From contig CAXXNS010000008.1 of NCBI GenBank assembly GCA_963666895.2, positions 98,039 to 162,038 on the forward strand: DNA of 64,000 nucleotides, in the 5' to 3' direction. Of the stretch, positions 1 to 7,978 are shown in pieces. A model generated the notes under the pieces. That model was not told the DNA's origin. It searched no databases and saw nothing but the letters and a program-made list of their open reading frames with translations. How positions within the stretch are numbered: the first letter of the stretch is position 1; each line of letters starts with the position of its first letter. The translations under genes and the position numbers were made by a program. This stretch comes from G963666895 sp963666895. Lineage in GTDB: Bacteria; Desulfobacterota; Desulfovibrionia; Desulfovibrionales; Desulfovibrionaceae.

Positions 1-78
1 AGCAGGGTGTCCGCGCTCGACTTGGCGCGTGGAAGGGACCAGCGGCAGGGGCCTCGGCCGATGAACTGGGGCATGAGG
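1..78. other. Edge of window, no gene supported
   Basis: I see no start, ribosome binding site or recognisable protein in either strand here. A plus-strand frame is open from the window edge to a TGA near 62, so this could be the last codons of a gene that begins outside the window, but nothing identifies it. Confidence 0.3.
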
Positions 79-107
79 AAAGGGGAGGGCGCGGCCGCGC
101 CCTCCCC
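79..107 (-). terminator. Hairpin terminator after the ACT gene
   Basis: Positions 82-107 form a perfect 26-base palindrome (13-base arms, GC-rich) just past the stop codon of the minus-strand ACT gene. Read on the minus strand it is followed by only TTT (79-81) and a pyrimidine-rich stretch, so the U-tract is weak. Placement supports termination of the paaK-ACT unit. Confidence 0.5.
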
Positions 108-113
108 GGGGGA

Positions 114-546
114 TCAGATCTTGTAGAGGGTTTCGCCGGGAACGATGGTGAACTTGTTCTTCTGGAGCAGGTCGATGGCCTCGTCCGTGCGGTCGAACCG
201 GAAGATGATCACGGCTTCCTTTCCGGACTGCTGCACGAATGCGTACATGTACTCCACGTTGATGTTCTCTTTCTGCAGGGCCTGGAGGATGGCGTGCAGC
301 CCGCCGGGCTTGTCCTTGACCTCCACGGCCACCACGGTGGTCCGGCCCACGGTGAAGCCCTTGTCCTTCAGGGTGGTCTTGGCCTTCTCGAAGTCCGAGA
401 CGATGAGCCTCAGGATGCCGAAGTCCGAGGTGTCGGCCAGGGACAGGGCGCGGATGTTGACGCCCGCTTCGGACAGGACCCGGGTCACGTCGGGCCAGGC
501 GGCCTGCCCTGTTCTCCAAAAAGATGGAAAGTTGATCGACCTTCAT
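114..546 (-). CDS. ACT-domain protein paired with phenylacetate-CoA ligase (frame broken by one base)
   Basis: Small protein made of two ACT-type amino-acid-binding domains, of the kind commonly encoded beside anaerobic phenylacetate-CoA ligases and presumed to sense an aromatic amino acid or acid. The ATG at 546 is preceded by AAGGAGAG and opens MKVDQLSIFLENRAGRL. The frame is then lost at the G run 492-494, where removing one base joins it to VTRVLSEAGVNIRALS and gives a 143-residue protein ending at 114. The second half carries a typical ACT start (VEVKDKPGGLHAIL). It lies 30 bases downstream of paaK on the same strand, so co-transcription is likely. A one-base sequence error is more probable than a true pseudogene, because the rest of the protein is intact. 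Confidence 0.8.
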
Positions 547-576
547 GATCTCTCTCCTTGGTCTGCTGTGTGTTGC

Positions 577-1881
577 CTAATCCTTGGGGCGGTTGTCGAT
601 GATGCGCTTGGCCTTGCCCTGGGAACGTTCGATGCCCCTGGGCTCCACAAGCTTGACCGAGGCGGTGACGCCCAGGAACTCCTTGATGGTCTTCTGAACC
701 TTTTTCTCGATGCGCTGCAACCCCTTGATTTCGTCGGTCAGGGTGCCCTCGGTGATCTCCACCTGGACCTCCAGGGTGTCCAGGGAGCCCTGGCGGTCCA
801 CCACCAACTGGTAGTGCGGGGACAAACCGTCGGTCTCCAGCAGGATGGACTCGATCTGCTGCGGGAACACGTTGACGCCGCGGATGATGAGCATGTCGTC
901 GCTGCGGCCCTGGATGCGCTGCATGCGGGCCGTGGTGCGGCCGCAGCGGCAGGGCGCGGTGTTGAGCATGCTCAGGTCGCGGGTGCGGTAGCGGATCAGG
1001 GGGATGGCTTCCTTGGTCAGGGTGGTGATGACCAGCTCGCCCGGGGTGTTCGGGGGCAGGGGCTCGCCGCTGACCGGGTCGATGATCTCCACCAGGAAGT
1101 GGTCTTCCTGCACGTGCAGGCCGTTCTTGGCCACGGCGCACTCGTTGGCCACGCCCGGGCCCATGATCTCGGACAGGCCGTAAATGTCCAGGGCGGTCAG
1201 GCCCAGCTTGTCCTCGATGTCCCGGCGCATGGACTCGGACCAGGGTTCGGCTCCGAAGATGCCCACCTTCAGGGGCAGCTCGCGGAAGTCGATGCCCATC
1301 TCCAGGGCGGTCTCGGCCAGGTACAGGGAGTAGGACGGGGTGCAGCAGATGGCCGTGGCCCCGAAGTCCTTGAGCAGCATGATCTGGCGCTTGGTTGCGC
1401 CGCCGGACACGGGCACGATGGTGGCGCCCAGTTCCTCGGCTCCGTAGTGCGCGCCCAGGCCGCCGGTGAACAGGCCGTATCCGTAGGCGTTGTGGATCAT
1501 GTCCTCGCTGGTCAGCCCGGACATGGCGAAGCAGCGGGCCATGCACTGGCCCCAGTTCTTGATGTCGCGCTTGGTGTAGCCGACCACCGTGGCCTTGCCC
1601 GTGGTGCCGCTGGACGAGTGGATGCGCACGATGTTGTCGCGGCTGACCGCGAACAGGCCGAAGGGGTAGTGGTCCCGCAGGTCCTGCTTCTGGGTGAAGG
1701 GCAGCCGGGCCAGGTCGGCCAGGCTCTCCACGCTCTCGGGCTTGATGCCCGCCTCGTCGAACTTTCTCTTGTAGAAGGGCACGTTTTGGTAAACGCGCTC
1801 ACAGAGTGTCTTGAGACGCCGCAGCTGAAGTTTCTCCAGGTCCTCCCTGGGGAGCGTTTCGTGTTCCACGTCGAAGATCAT
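577..1881 (-). CDS. paaK: Phenylacetate-CoA ligase (AMP-forming, PaaK family)
   Basis: Activates phenylacetate or a related aryl acid to its CoA thioester with ATP, in the cytoplasm. In anaerobes this family usually works with indolepyruvate:ferredoxin oxidoreductase in aromatic amino-acid fermentation or salvage. The 434 residues match the family length. Visible motifs are the adenylate-forming P-loop SSSGTTGKATVVGYTKRD, the IYGLSEIMGPGVANEC motif, RYRTRDL and a C-terminal lysine in SQGKAKRI that fits the adenylation lysine. The ATG at 1881 is preceded by AAGGAGGG at good spacing. The ACT protein follows directly downstream. No indolepyruvate oxidoreductase genes are in the window, so the physiological substrate is not fixed by context. 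Confidence 0.93.
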   Translation of the reverse strand: MIFDVEHETLPREDLEKLQLRRLKTLCERVYQNVPFYKRKFDEAGIKPESVESLADLARLPFTQKQDLRDHYPFGLFAVSRDNIVRIHSSSGTTGKATVVGYTKRDIKNWGQCMARCFAMSGLTSEDMIHNAYGYGLFTGGLGAHYGAEELGATIVPVSGGATKRQIMLLKDFGATAICCTPSYSLYLAETALEMGIDFRELPLKVGIFGAEPWSESMRRDIEDKLGLTALDIYGLSEIMGPGVANECAVAKNGLHVQEDHFLVEIIDPVSGEPLPPNTPGELVITTLTKEAIPLIRYRTRDLSMLNTAPCRCGRTTARMQRIQGRSDDMLIIRGVNVFPQQIESILLETDGLSPHYQLVVDRQGSLDTLEVQVEITEGTLTDEIKGLQRIEKKVQKTIKEFLGVTASVKLVEPRGIERSQGKAKRIIDNRPKD

Positions 1882-2010
1882 CGCCTTCCCTCCTTGCGGT
1901 CTTGCATCCACGTACTTGCCCCAACCGTGGTCCCAGGTCAAGGAGGGCGCGGATTGCCCGTTGTTTTTCGCGGGCTTTGCAAGCGGACCCGAAAGGGGTA
2001 GATTGAGGAA

Positions 2011-2601
2011 ATGAAGACACAATACATCCTCCCCGGCTTGGTCCGGCGCAACCGTTCGGTTCGGCGTTTCGTTGAGGACGAAATCCTGTCCCTGGACATG
2101 CTGGAGGGCCTGGTGGACTGCGCCGCCCTTTGCGGCTCGGCGGCCAACCGCCAGCCCCTGCGCTACGCCCTGGTCACCGGCCAGGCACGGAACGGGGTGT
2201 TCGATTGCCTGGCCTGGGCCGCATACCTCAAGGGCTGGAAGGGTCCGGCCGAGGGGGAGCGTCCGGGCGGCTACGTGGTTGTCCTGTCCGACGAGAGCCA
2301 GGACGAGTTCGCCCAGGTGGACGCGGGATTGGCCATGCAGACCATGCTGTTGGCCGCCGTGGAGCAGGGCTACAACGGCTGCATGCTGGGTTCGGTGAAC
2401 CGCACCAAGCTGGCCGAGGTCCTGGACCTGCCGGAAGGCATCCGCATCGTCTACGTGCTGGCCCTGGGCAAGGCGGCCGAAGAGGTGGTCCTGGAGGAGC
2501 TTGCGCCCGGAGGCGACATCAAGTATTGGCGCGACGACAAGGACGTCCACCACGTGCCAAAGCGCAAGACGGCCGATATCATCCTGAAGCGATTGAGTTA
2601 G
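2011..2601 (+). CDS. Nitroreductase-family FMN oxidoreductase
   Basis: A 196-residue protein of the FMN-dependent nitroreductase fold, which reduces nitro groups, quinones or flavins with NAD(P)H. The N-terminal RRNRSVRRF element is the usual phosphate-binding arginine motif of the family, and the central helix (DAGLAMQTMLLAAVEQG) and GCMLGSVNR stretch fit as well. The substrate cannot be told from sequence. It is divergent from paaK across a 129-base gap and is followed one base later by rsfS, so it may lead the rsfS-gpmI transcription unit. GAGG sits very close to the ATG, so initiation may be weak. Confidence 0.85.
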   Translation: MKTQYILPGLVRRNRSVRRFVEDEILSLDMLEGLVDCAALCGSAANRQPLRYALVTGQARNGVFDCLAWAAYLKGWKGPAEGERPGGYVVVLSDESQDEFAQVDAGLAMQTMLLAAVEQGYNGCMLGSVNRTKLAEVLDLPEGIRIVYVLALGKAAEEVVLEELAPGGDIKYWRDDKDVHHVPKRKTADIILKRLS

Positions 2602-2602
2602 C

Positions 2603-3037
2603 ATGGCAAAAAAGAAAACGAAGAAATACAGCGACATCCCATCCCCGGACAAGGCCCGGCTCGTCTGCGCCTGGCTGGACGACAAGCAGGCCGGGAACAT
2701 CAAGGCCCTGGACGTGCGGGGCATCAGCCAGGTCACGGACGTCATCGTCCTGGCCACGGCCCGCACGGGCCGCCACGCCCAGGCCCTGGCCGACCACGTG
2801 CTGGACATGGCCGGGAGCGAGAACATCGAGTACCTGGGCATGGAGGGCTACAAGGGCGCCGAATGGGTCCTCATGGACCTGAACGACGTGGTGGTCCACA
2901 TCTTCCAGTCCGAGGTGCGCTCCTTCTACAACCTGGAAGGGTTGTGGGCCGAAGGGATTCCCCTGGACACGGGCCTGGCCGAGACCCCCGACGAAAATGC
3001 CGACGACTCCGACGACGATCCGGAGGACGTGGCGTGA
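2603..3037 (+). CDS. rsfS: Ribosomal silencing factor RsfS
   Basis: RsfS (YbeB/Iojap family) binds ribosomal protein uL14 and blocks subunit joining under starvation. The core spans about residues 15-120 and shows typical elements: KALDVRGISQVTDVIVLAT, an ARTGRHAQALADHV helix, and EGYKGAEWVLMDLNDVVVHI. A short acidic tail (DENADDSDDDPEDVA) extends it to 144 residues. The start is the ATG one base after the nitroreductase stop. The stop overlaps the GTG of gpmI in a GTGA, which implies translational coupling. Confidence 0.93.
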   Translation: MAKKKTKKYSDIPSPDKARLVCAWLDDKQAGNIKALDVRGISQVTDVIVLATARTGRHAQALADHVLDMAGSENIEYLGMEGYKGAEWVLMDLNDVVVHIFQSEVRSFYNLEGLWAEGIPLDTGLAETPDENADDSDDDPEDVA

Positions 3038-4588
3038 GCCCGCGGCGGACCCTGCTGCTCATCCTGGACGGCTGGGGCATCGCCCCGGACGGCCCGGGCA
3101 ACGCCGTGGCTCAGGCCCGCACCCCCAACCTGGACCGGCTGCTGAACGAGTGGCCCCGGACCCAGCTGGCCTGCTCCGGACGGGCCGTGGGCCTGCCCGA
3201 CGGGTTCATGGGCAACTCCGAGGTCGGGCACATGAACATCGGGGCCGGGCGGGTGGTCTACCAGGACATGACCCGCATCGACATGGCCATCGAGGACGGC
3301 TCCCTGTACGAGAACCCGACCCTGGTCCGGCTCATGGATCAGGCCAAGGCCGCATCGGGCAGGCTGCACCTCATGGGCCTGGTCTCGGACGGCGGGGTTC
3401 ACTCCCACCAGGAGCATATCTACGCCCTGCTGGCCATGGCCAGAGACCGGGGCGTACCCGAGGTGTACGTGCACGCCTTTCTGGACGGCCGGGACACGCC
3501 GCCCACCAGCGGAGCCGGGTACGTGGAGGCCCTGGCCGCCAAGTGCGCCGACCTGGGCGTCGGCCGCATCGCCACGGTCATCGGCCGCTACTGGGCCATG
3601 GACCGCGACAAGCGCTACGACCGGGTGGAGCGGGCCTGGAACGCCCTGGTCCACGGCCGGGGCAGGCAGATCGACGATCCTGTGCAGGGCATCCGCGACG
3701 CCTACGCCAAGGACGAGACCGACGAGTTCGTCCAGCCCTGCGTGGTGCAAGGCGTGGACGGCCGCATCGGGCACGGGGACGCGGTGTTCTTCTACAATTT
3801 CCGGGCCGACCGGGCCCGGCAGCTGTCCCGCGCCTTTTTCGACGACAATTTCGGCGAGTTCGACCGGGGCATCCGGCCGCAACTGGCGGGCATGGGCACC
3901 ATGACCCGCTACGAGTCCTCCTTTCCCCTGGCCGTGGCCTTTCCACCCCAGGAGATCAGCCACACCCTGGGCCAGGTGGTCAGTGAAGCCGGCCTCAGTC
4001 CCAACTGCGCATCGCCGAGACCGAGAAGTACGCCCACGTGACCTATTTCTTCAATTGCGGGCTGGAGGAGCCCTTTGCCGGGGAGGACCGCGCGCTGATC
4101 CCCTCGCCCCGGGAAGTGGCCACCTACGACCTCAAGCCCGAGATGAGCGCCCGTGAGGTCACGGAACGAGCTCCTGGCCGAATGCGGACCGGGGCAAGTC
4201 TACGACCTGGTGGTCTGCAACCTGGCCAACCTGGACATGGTGGGCCACACCGGCATCATGGCCGGCGGCCATCAAGGCCGTGCGAGGTGGTGGACCAGTG
4301 CCGTGGGCCGCATCGTGGCGCAAGCGTGCACGGAGTTCGGGCGCGCCGATGGTCCTGCTCACGGCCGACCACGGCAACGCCGAGGAGATGCTGGACCGTT
4401 CCGGCCAGGTGCAGACCGCGCACAGCCTGAACCCGGTGCCCCTGGTCCTGGTGGGCGAGGGACACGAGGACGCGGCCCTGCGGCCCGGCAGGCTCGGGGA
4501 CCTGGCCACCACCATCCTGGGGCTGTGGGGCATGGAAGTCGGGGACGGCATGACCGGGCAGAATTTGACGGGGGAGGGGGAACGGTGA
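3034..4588 (+). CDS. gpmI: 2,3-bisphosphoglycerate-independent phosphoglycerate mutase (frame disrupted at several sites)
   Basis: Interconverts 3- and 2-phosphoglycerate in glycolysis and gluconeogenesis using two Mn ions. The GTG at 3034 overlaps the rsfS stop. The nucleophile motif GNSEVGHMNIGAGR, the GLVSDGGVHSH and RYWAMDRDKRYDR regions and the C-terminal TADHGNAEEM metal motif are all present. The reading frame changes because of extra bases at about 4000-4002 (two), 4165-4166, 4262-4265, 4280, 4301-4302 and 4339-4341. Removing these seven bases restores one 515-residue protein, the normal family length. Every disruption is an insertion, and flanking residues are conserved through each junction, which argues for low-quality sequence rather than decay. 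The stop overlaps the next gene by GTGA. Confidence 0.88.
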
Positions 4589-4824
4589 GCGACAAGAAGC
4601 CGGTAACGCCCGTGCGGCCCACGGGCATGGAGATCATTTTTCTCTATCCCTGCCCCTTTTGCCAGCGCGAGGTGCCGCTCATCGCGCCCACGCGCCCGGC
4701 CATGGCCCAGTGCGACGCCTGCCGCAAGAGCTTTCCCATCGTGCCCGTGGACGAACGCGGGCTGCGCTTCATGAAGATCATCCTGGCCCAGGGCCGGGCC
4801 AGCATCGACCCAGATTTTTTGTAA
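4585..4824 (+). CDS. Small zinc-ribbon-like protein of unknown function
   Basis: A 79-residue protein starting at a GTG that overlaps the gpmI stop (GTGA). It has two CxxC pairs about 22 residues apart, CPFC near residue 24 and CDAC near residue 46, an arrangement expected for a zinc ribbon or rubredoxin-like knuckle. There is no membrane segment or signal peptide. I do not recognise a named family. Coupling to gpmI suggests co-expression but not function. Confidence 0.7.
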   Translation: MSDKKPVTPVRPTGMEIIFLYPCPFCQREVPLIAPTRPAMAQCDACRKSFPIVPVDERGLRFMKIILAQGRASIDPDFL

Positions 4825-4849
4825 AAAATACCTGACGAGTGAGGTTACT

Positions 4850-4995
4850 CGGCTGCTGAAAAGCAGCCGGAGTGCAGGCCGTTCAAAAGCCGCGAGGGCA
4901 AGACGCAAGAAAAACTCAAGACCGACGCGTATCTCACATACGCGAGGGTTTGAGTTTTTCGCAGCAACGAAGCGATCGCGGAATTTTCAACGGCC
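4850..4995. repeat. Structured intergenic repeat-like element
   Basis: This gap between two convergent genes is almost entirely built of nested inverted repeats. A perfect hairpin (8-base arms, GAAA loop) occupies 4850-4869. A longer element follows: outer arms around 4877-4895 and 4976-4995 (GGCCGTT/AACGGCC core), middle arms 4910-4919 and 4951-4960 (GAAAAACTCAA/TTGAGTTTTTC) and a central 7-base perfect hairpin with loop CTCAC (CGCGTAT/ATACGCG, 4925-4943). It resembles dispersed palindromic intergenic elements of deltaproteobacteria, though only one copy is in this window. It could also act as a bidirectional terminator. Confidence 0.6.
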
Positions 4996-4997
4996 TT

Positions 4998-7047
4998 CTA
5001 GTCTTCGTCCTCGGCCATGACCACCCGGTTCCGTCCGGCGTGCTTGGCCTCGTACAGGGCCGCGTCGGCCCGCTTGAGCAAATCTTCCAGGCTTTCGTAA
5101 TTGTCCCGCAGGGCGGCCAGGCCGATGGACACGGTGAACTGAACGATGCCGTCCTCGGTCTTGACCTCCACCTTGCTCAGGGATTCGCGCAGCCGCTCGG
5201 CCGCCTCCAGGCTCTTGGCGGGCGATGTGTCCGTGAGGAGGAGGCCGAACTCCTCGCCGCCCAGCCGGCCGAACACGTCGCTTTCCCGGATGTCCTGGTG
5301 GCAGGCGTCCACCATGGCCTTGAGCACCAGGTCGCCTGTGTGGTGGCCGTAGGTGTCGTTGATGTTCTTGAAGTGGTCGATGTCGATCATCAGGGCCACC
5401 AGGGGCAGGCCGTATCGGATGGCCCGGGTCAGCTCGCGCCCGGCCGTTTCCATGAAGTTGTGCCGGTTGCGGGTGTTGGTCAGGGAGTCGGTGGTGGCCA
5501 GCCGCTTGAGCTCCTCCTCCAGGCGTTTGCGTTCGGTGATGTCCTCGTGCATGACCACCACGTACTGGGTGGAGCCCGAGGCGTCGTGCAGGGGATAGAC
5601 CCGGGAGTGGATGGAGATGGTGTCGGGCCGCAGGGTGCCCGGGGCGCGCTGGAACTGGATCTCCGGGATGTCCACTGGCTCGCCCTTTTCCAGGGCCTCG
5701 GCCACGGCCGCGGCCAGCCCGAGGCGCTGGGCCTTTTCGTCGTTGAACAGGTTGTAGGAGCAGAGCATGGACTCGCTGTCCGACACTCCCCACAGCTCGG
5801 CCCAGGCCTGGTTGCACTGGATCAGGCAGCCCTCGGGATCGTAGAGCTCCATGGACAGGGGGGGCCTGCTCCATGAGCATGCGGAAGCGCTCTTCACTGG
5901 CGGCCAGGGCCTGTTCGGCCTGCTTCTGCTCGGTTACGTCCCGGACAACGGAGAAGATGATGTCCCGGTCCATGTCCGGCAGGGAGTTCCAGGATATCCA
6001 GCGGTAGGTGCCGTCCTTGTGCAGGTAGCGGCTCTCGAAATTGAACACGGATTCCCCGCGGGCCAGGGATTCCATGGCCTTTTGCGTGGCCTCCTGCTCG
6101 TCGGGATGCACGAACTCGATCCACGGCCGGGTCTTGAGCTCATGCTCGCCCCAGCCCAGGGTGCGCTCCCAGGAGGGGTTGATCTCGCGGAAGATGCCGT
6201 CGAACCCGGACACGGCCAGCATGTCCACGGACATGTTGAAGACCCGCTGGCGGTCTTCCTCGGCCTGCTTGCGGTCGCTGATGTCGCGGAACACGGACAC
6301 GATGCCCAGGGGGTTGCCGCCCTCGCGCTCCAGCATGGTCACCGAGTGCTCGGTGGGGAAGGTGGAGCCGTCCTTGCGCCGGATCTCGAACTCGAAGACC
6401 GCGGTCTCGTTGCGGTCGAAGGCGTCCTCCACGCGGCGCTCGAACTCCTGGTAGTGCTCCTTGTCCAGGTGGAAAAGCTCCATGGACTTGTTCATGATCT
6501 CGTCGGGCGAATACCCGGTCAGGACCTCCCCGGCCGGGTTGACGTCGATGATCCGCCGGTCCGGGCTGAGGATGAACATGGCGTCGTCCAGGCTGGAGAA
6601 GATGCTGGTCAGCCAGGTGGAGGACTCGGTGAGGGCCTCTTCGGCCTTGCGTTGTTCTGTGATGTCGCGCCCCGAGCTCAGGGTGCCGATGATGTTCCCG
6701 TCCTCCTCGCGGAGCACGTTGTTGGACCAGGAGATGACGCGGCGTTCGCCGTGGCTGGTGATGACGTCGCCGTCCACCGAGGAGCGGAAGGGGTCGATGT
6801 CCCCGGCCATGATGCTGGAGAAGATTTCCGAGACCCGTTCCCTCTGGTCTTCGGGGATGATGGCCTCGATCCAGTTCTTGCCCAGGAGTTCCTTTTCCTC
6901 GAACCCGAGCAGCCTGCAGCCCGCCGCATTGAGCAGGGTGATGGCCCCGGTCCGGTCCAGGGCCACAATGATCGTGTCCACCAGATCGAAGGCGGCATCG
7001 TACCTGCCCTCCTGGCTGGAGAGAATATCTTTTGCAAGCGGACTCAT
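4998..7047 (-). CDS. Diguanylate cyclase with four PAS domains (frame broken at a G7 run)
   Basis: Predicted cytosolic sensor that makes c-di-GMP. Four PAS/PAC units lie at roughly residues 18-135, 145-258, 265-380 and 385-510, followed by a GGDEF domain (about 525-680). The catalytic loop is GGEEF near residue 595. An RxxD inhibitory site (RESD) sits exactly five residues before it, so product feedback inhibition is expected. No membrane segment is seen. At 5858-5864 a run of seven G (C on the coding strand) shifts the frame. Six would give a continuous 682-residue protein through EQAPLSMELYDPEG. The ligand of the PAS domains is unknown. The gene is convergent with the zinc-ribbon gene. Confidence 0.88.
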
Positions 7048-7164
7048 GTACTTAAGAGGCCCCTCTCTTAGTTCCCCCGGATGCGGCCGCAGGGTGCGAG
7101 TGCTGCGTGATGACGAAACCTATCAGATTCACGAACTAAGGCAACCCGCCCGGACCCGGGCCGG

Positions 7165-7821
7165 TCAGATGACCACGTGTTTCTTGATGTGGGCCACGGC
7201 TTCGGGCACCGAATCGGTGACCAGGAACAAATCCAGATCCTCCTCGTGGAGGAACTCGTTGGTCAGCATCTGGGACCGGAACCAGTCCACCAGCGGTTTC
7301 CAGAATTTGGTTCCCAGCATGACGATGGGGAACGGCTTGATGCGTTTGGTCTGGATCAGGACCAGGGCCTCGGAGAGCTCGTCCAGGGTGCCGAACCCGC
7401 CCGGAAGGGCCACGTAGGCCAGGGCGTATTTGACGAAGACCAGCTTGCGGATGAAAAAATACCGGAAGTCGCAGCGCATATCGAGGAAGTCGTTGGGCTT
7501 CTGCTCCAGGGGCAGGTGGATGTGCAGGCCCACGGAATCGCCGCCCGCCTCCTGGCAGCCCTTGTTGGCCGCCTCCATGAGGCCGGGGCCGCCGCCGGTG
7601 ATGACCGCGAACCCGGACTGGGCCAGGCTGTGGGCCATCTCCTCGGTGGTCTTGTAGAGTTCCTGGCCCGGCTTCACCCGGGCCGACCCGAACATGGACA
7701 CGGCCGGACCCACGTCGCTCAGGGTTTCGAAGCCGTCGACCACCTCGGAGATGATCTTGAACAGCCGCCAGGAGTCCTGGATGGTCAGGTCGTCGATGAT
7801 GTATTGGCGCGAGCGGTGCAT
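7165..7821 (-). CDS. LOG-family (TIGR00730-type) nucleotide 5'-monophosphate phosphoribohydrolase-like protein
   Basis: A 218-residue Rossmann-like protein of the family of plant LOG and bacterial PpnN-related enzymes, which release bases from nucleoside 5'-monophosphates. Family signatures are GGGPGLMEAANKGCQEAGG (about residues 75-93) and the ALPGGFGTLDELSEAL motif containing PGGxGTxxE. Bacterial substrates are often AMP-like nucleotides. Cytokinin production is not implied here. AAGGAGC precedes the ATG at 7821. It is divergent from the beta-CASP nuclease gene. Confidence 0.87.
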   Translation of the reverse strand: MHRSRQYIIDDLTIQDSWRLFKIISEVVDGFETLSDVGPAVSMFGSARVKPGQELYKTTEEMAHSLAQSGFAVITGGGPGLMEAANKGCQEAGGDSVGLHIHLPLEQKPNDFLDMRCDFRYFFIRKLVFVKYALAYVALPGGFGTLDELSEALVLIQTKRIKPFPIVMLGTKFWKPLVDWFRSQMLTNEFLHEEDLDLFLVTDSVPEAVAHIKKHVVI

Positions 7822-7978
7822 GGGGTGCTCCTTGGATGAGGTGTGGCGTGAGGTTGCGGGGGCGGCCGAGTTGGGCCATAACAGCCCTCGACGCCCGACG
7901 AACGGACTGTAACATTGCCGGAGGCCAAAGGGAAAGGGCGGAAGCTTCCCTGGGCCCGGCGCAACCTGGAGAACGAAC

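Noticed and set aside
145..2001. Plus-strand open frame of about 618 codons opposite the ACT and paaK genes
   Set aside because: It is the antisense of well-recognised proteins, has a repetitive G/A/L/H/V composition typical of shadow frames in GC-rich DNA, and no ribosome binding site.
3998..4345. Calling gpmI a pseudogene
   Set aside because: All disruptions are insertions with perfect conservation around them, and seven bases removed give exactly the family length, so sequence error is more likely.
7141..7164. Terminator after the LOG-family gene
   Set aside because: A GC-rich inverted repeat exists but is short and lacks a T-run.
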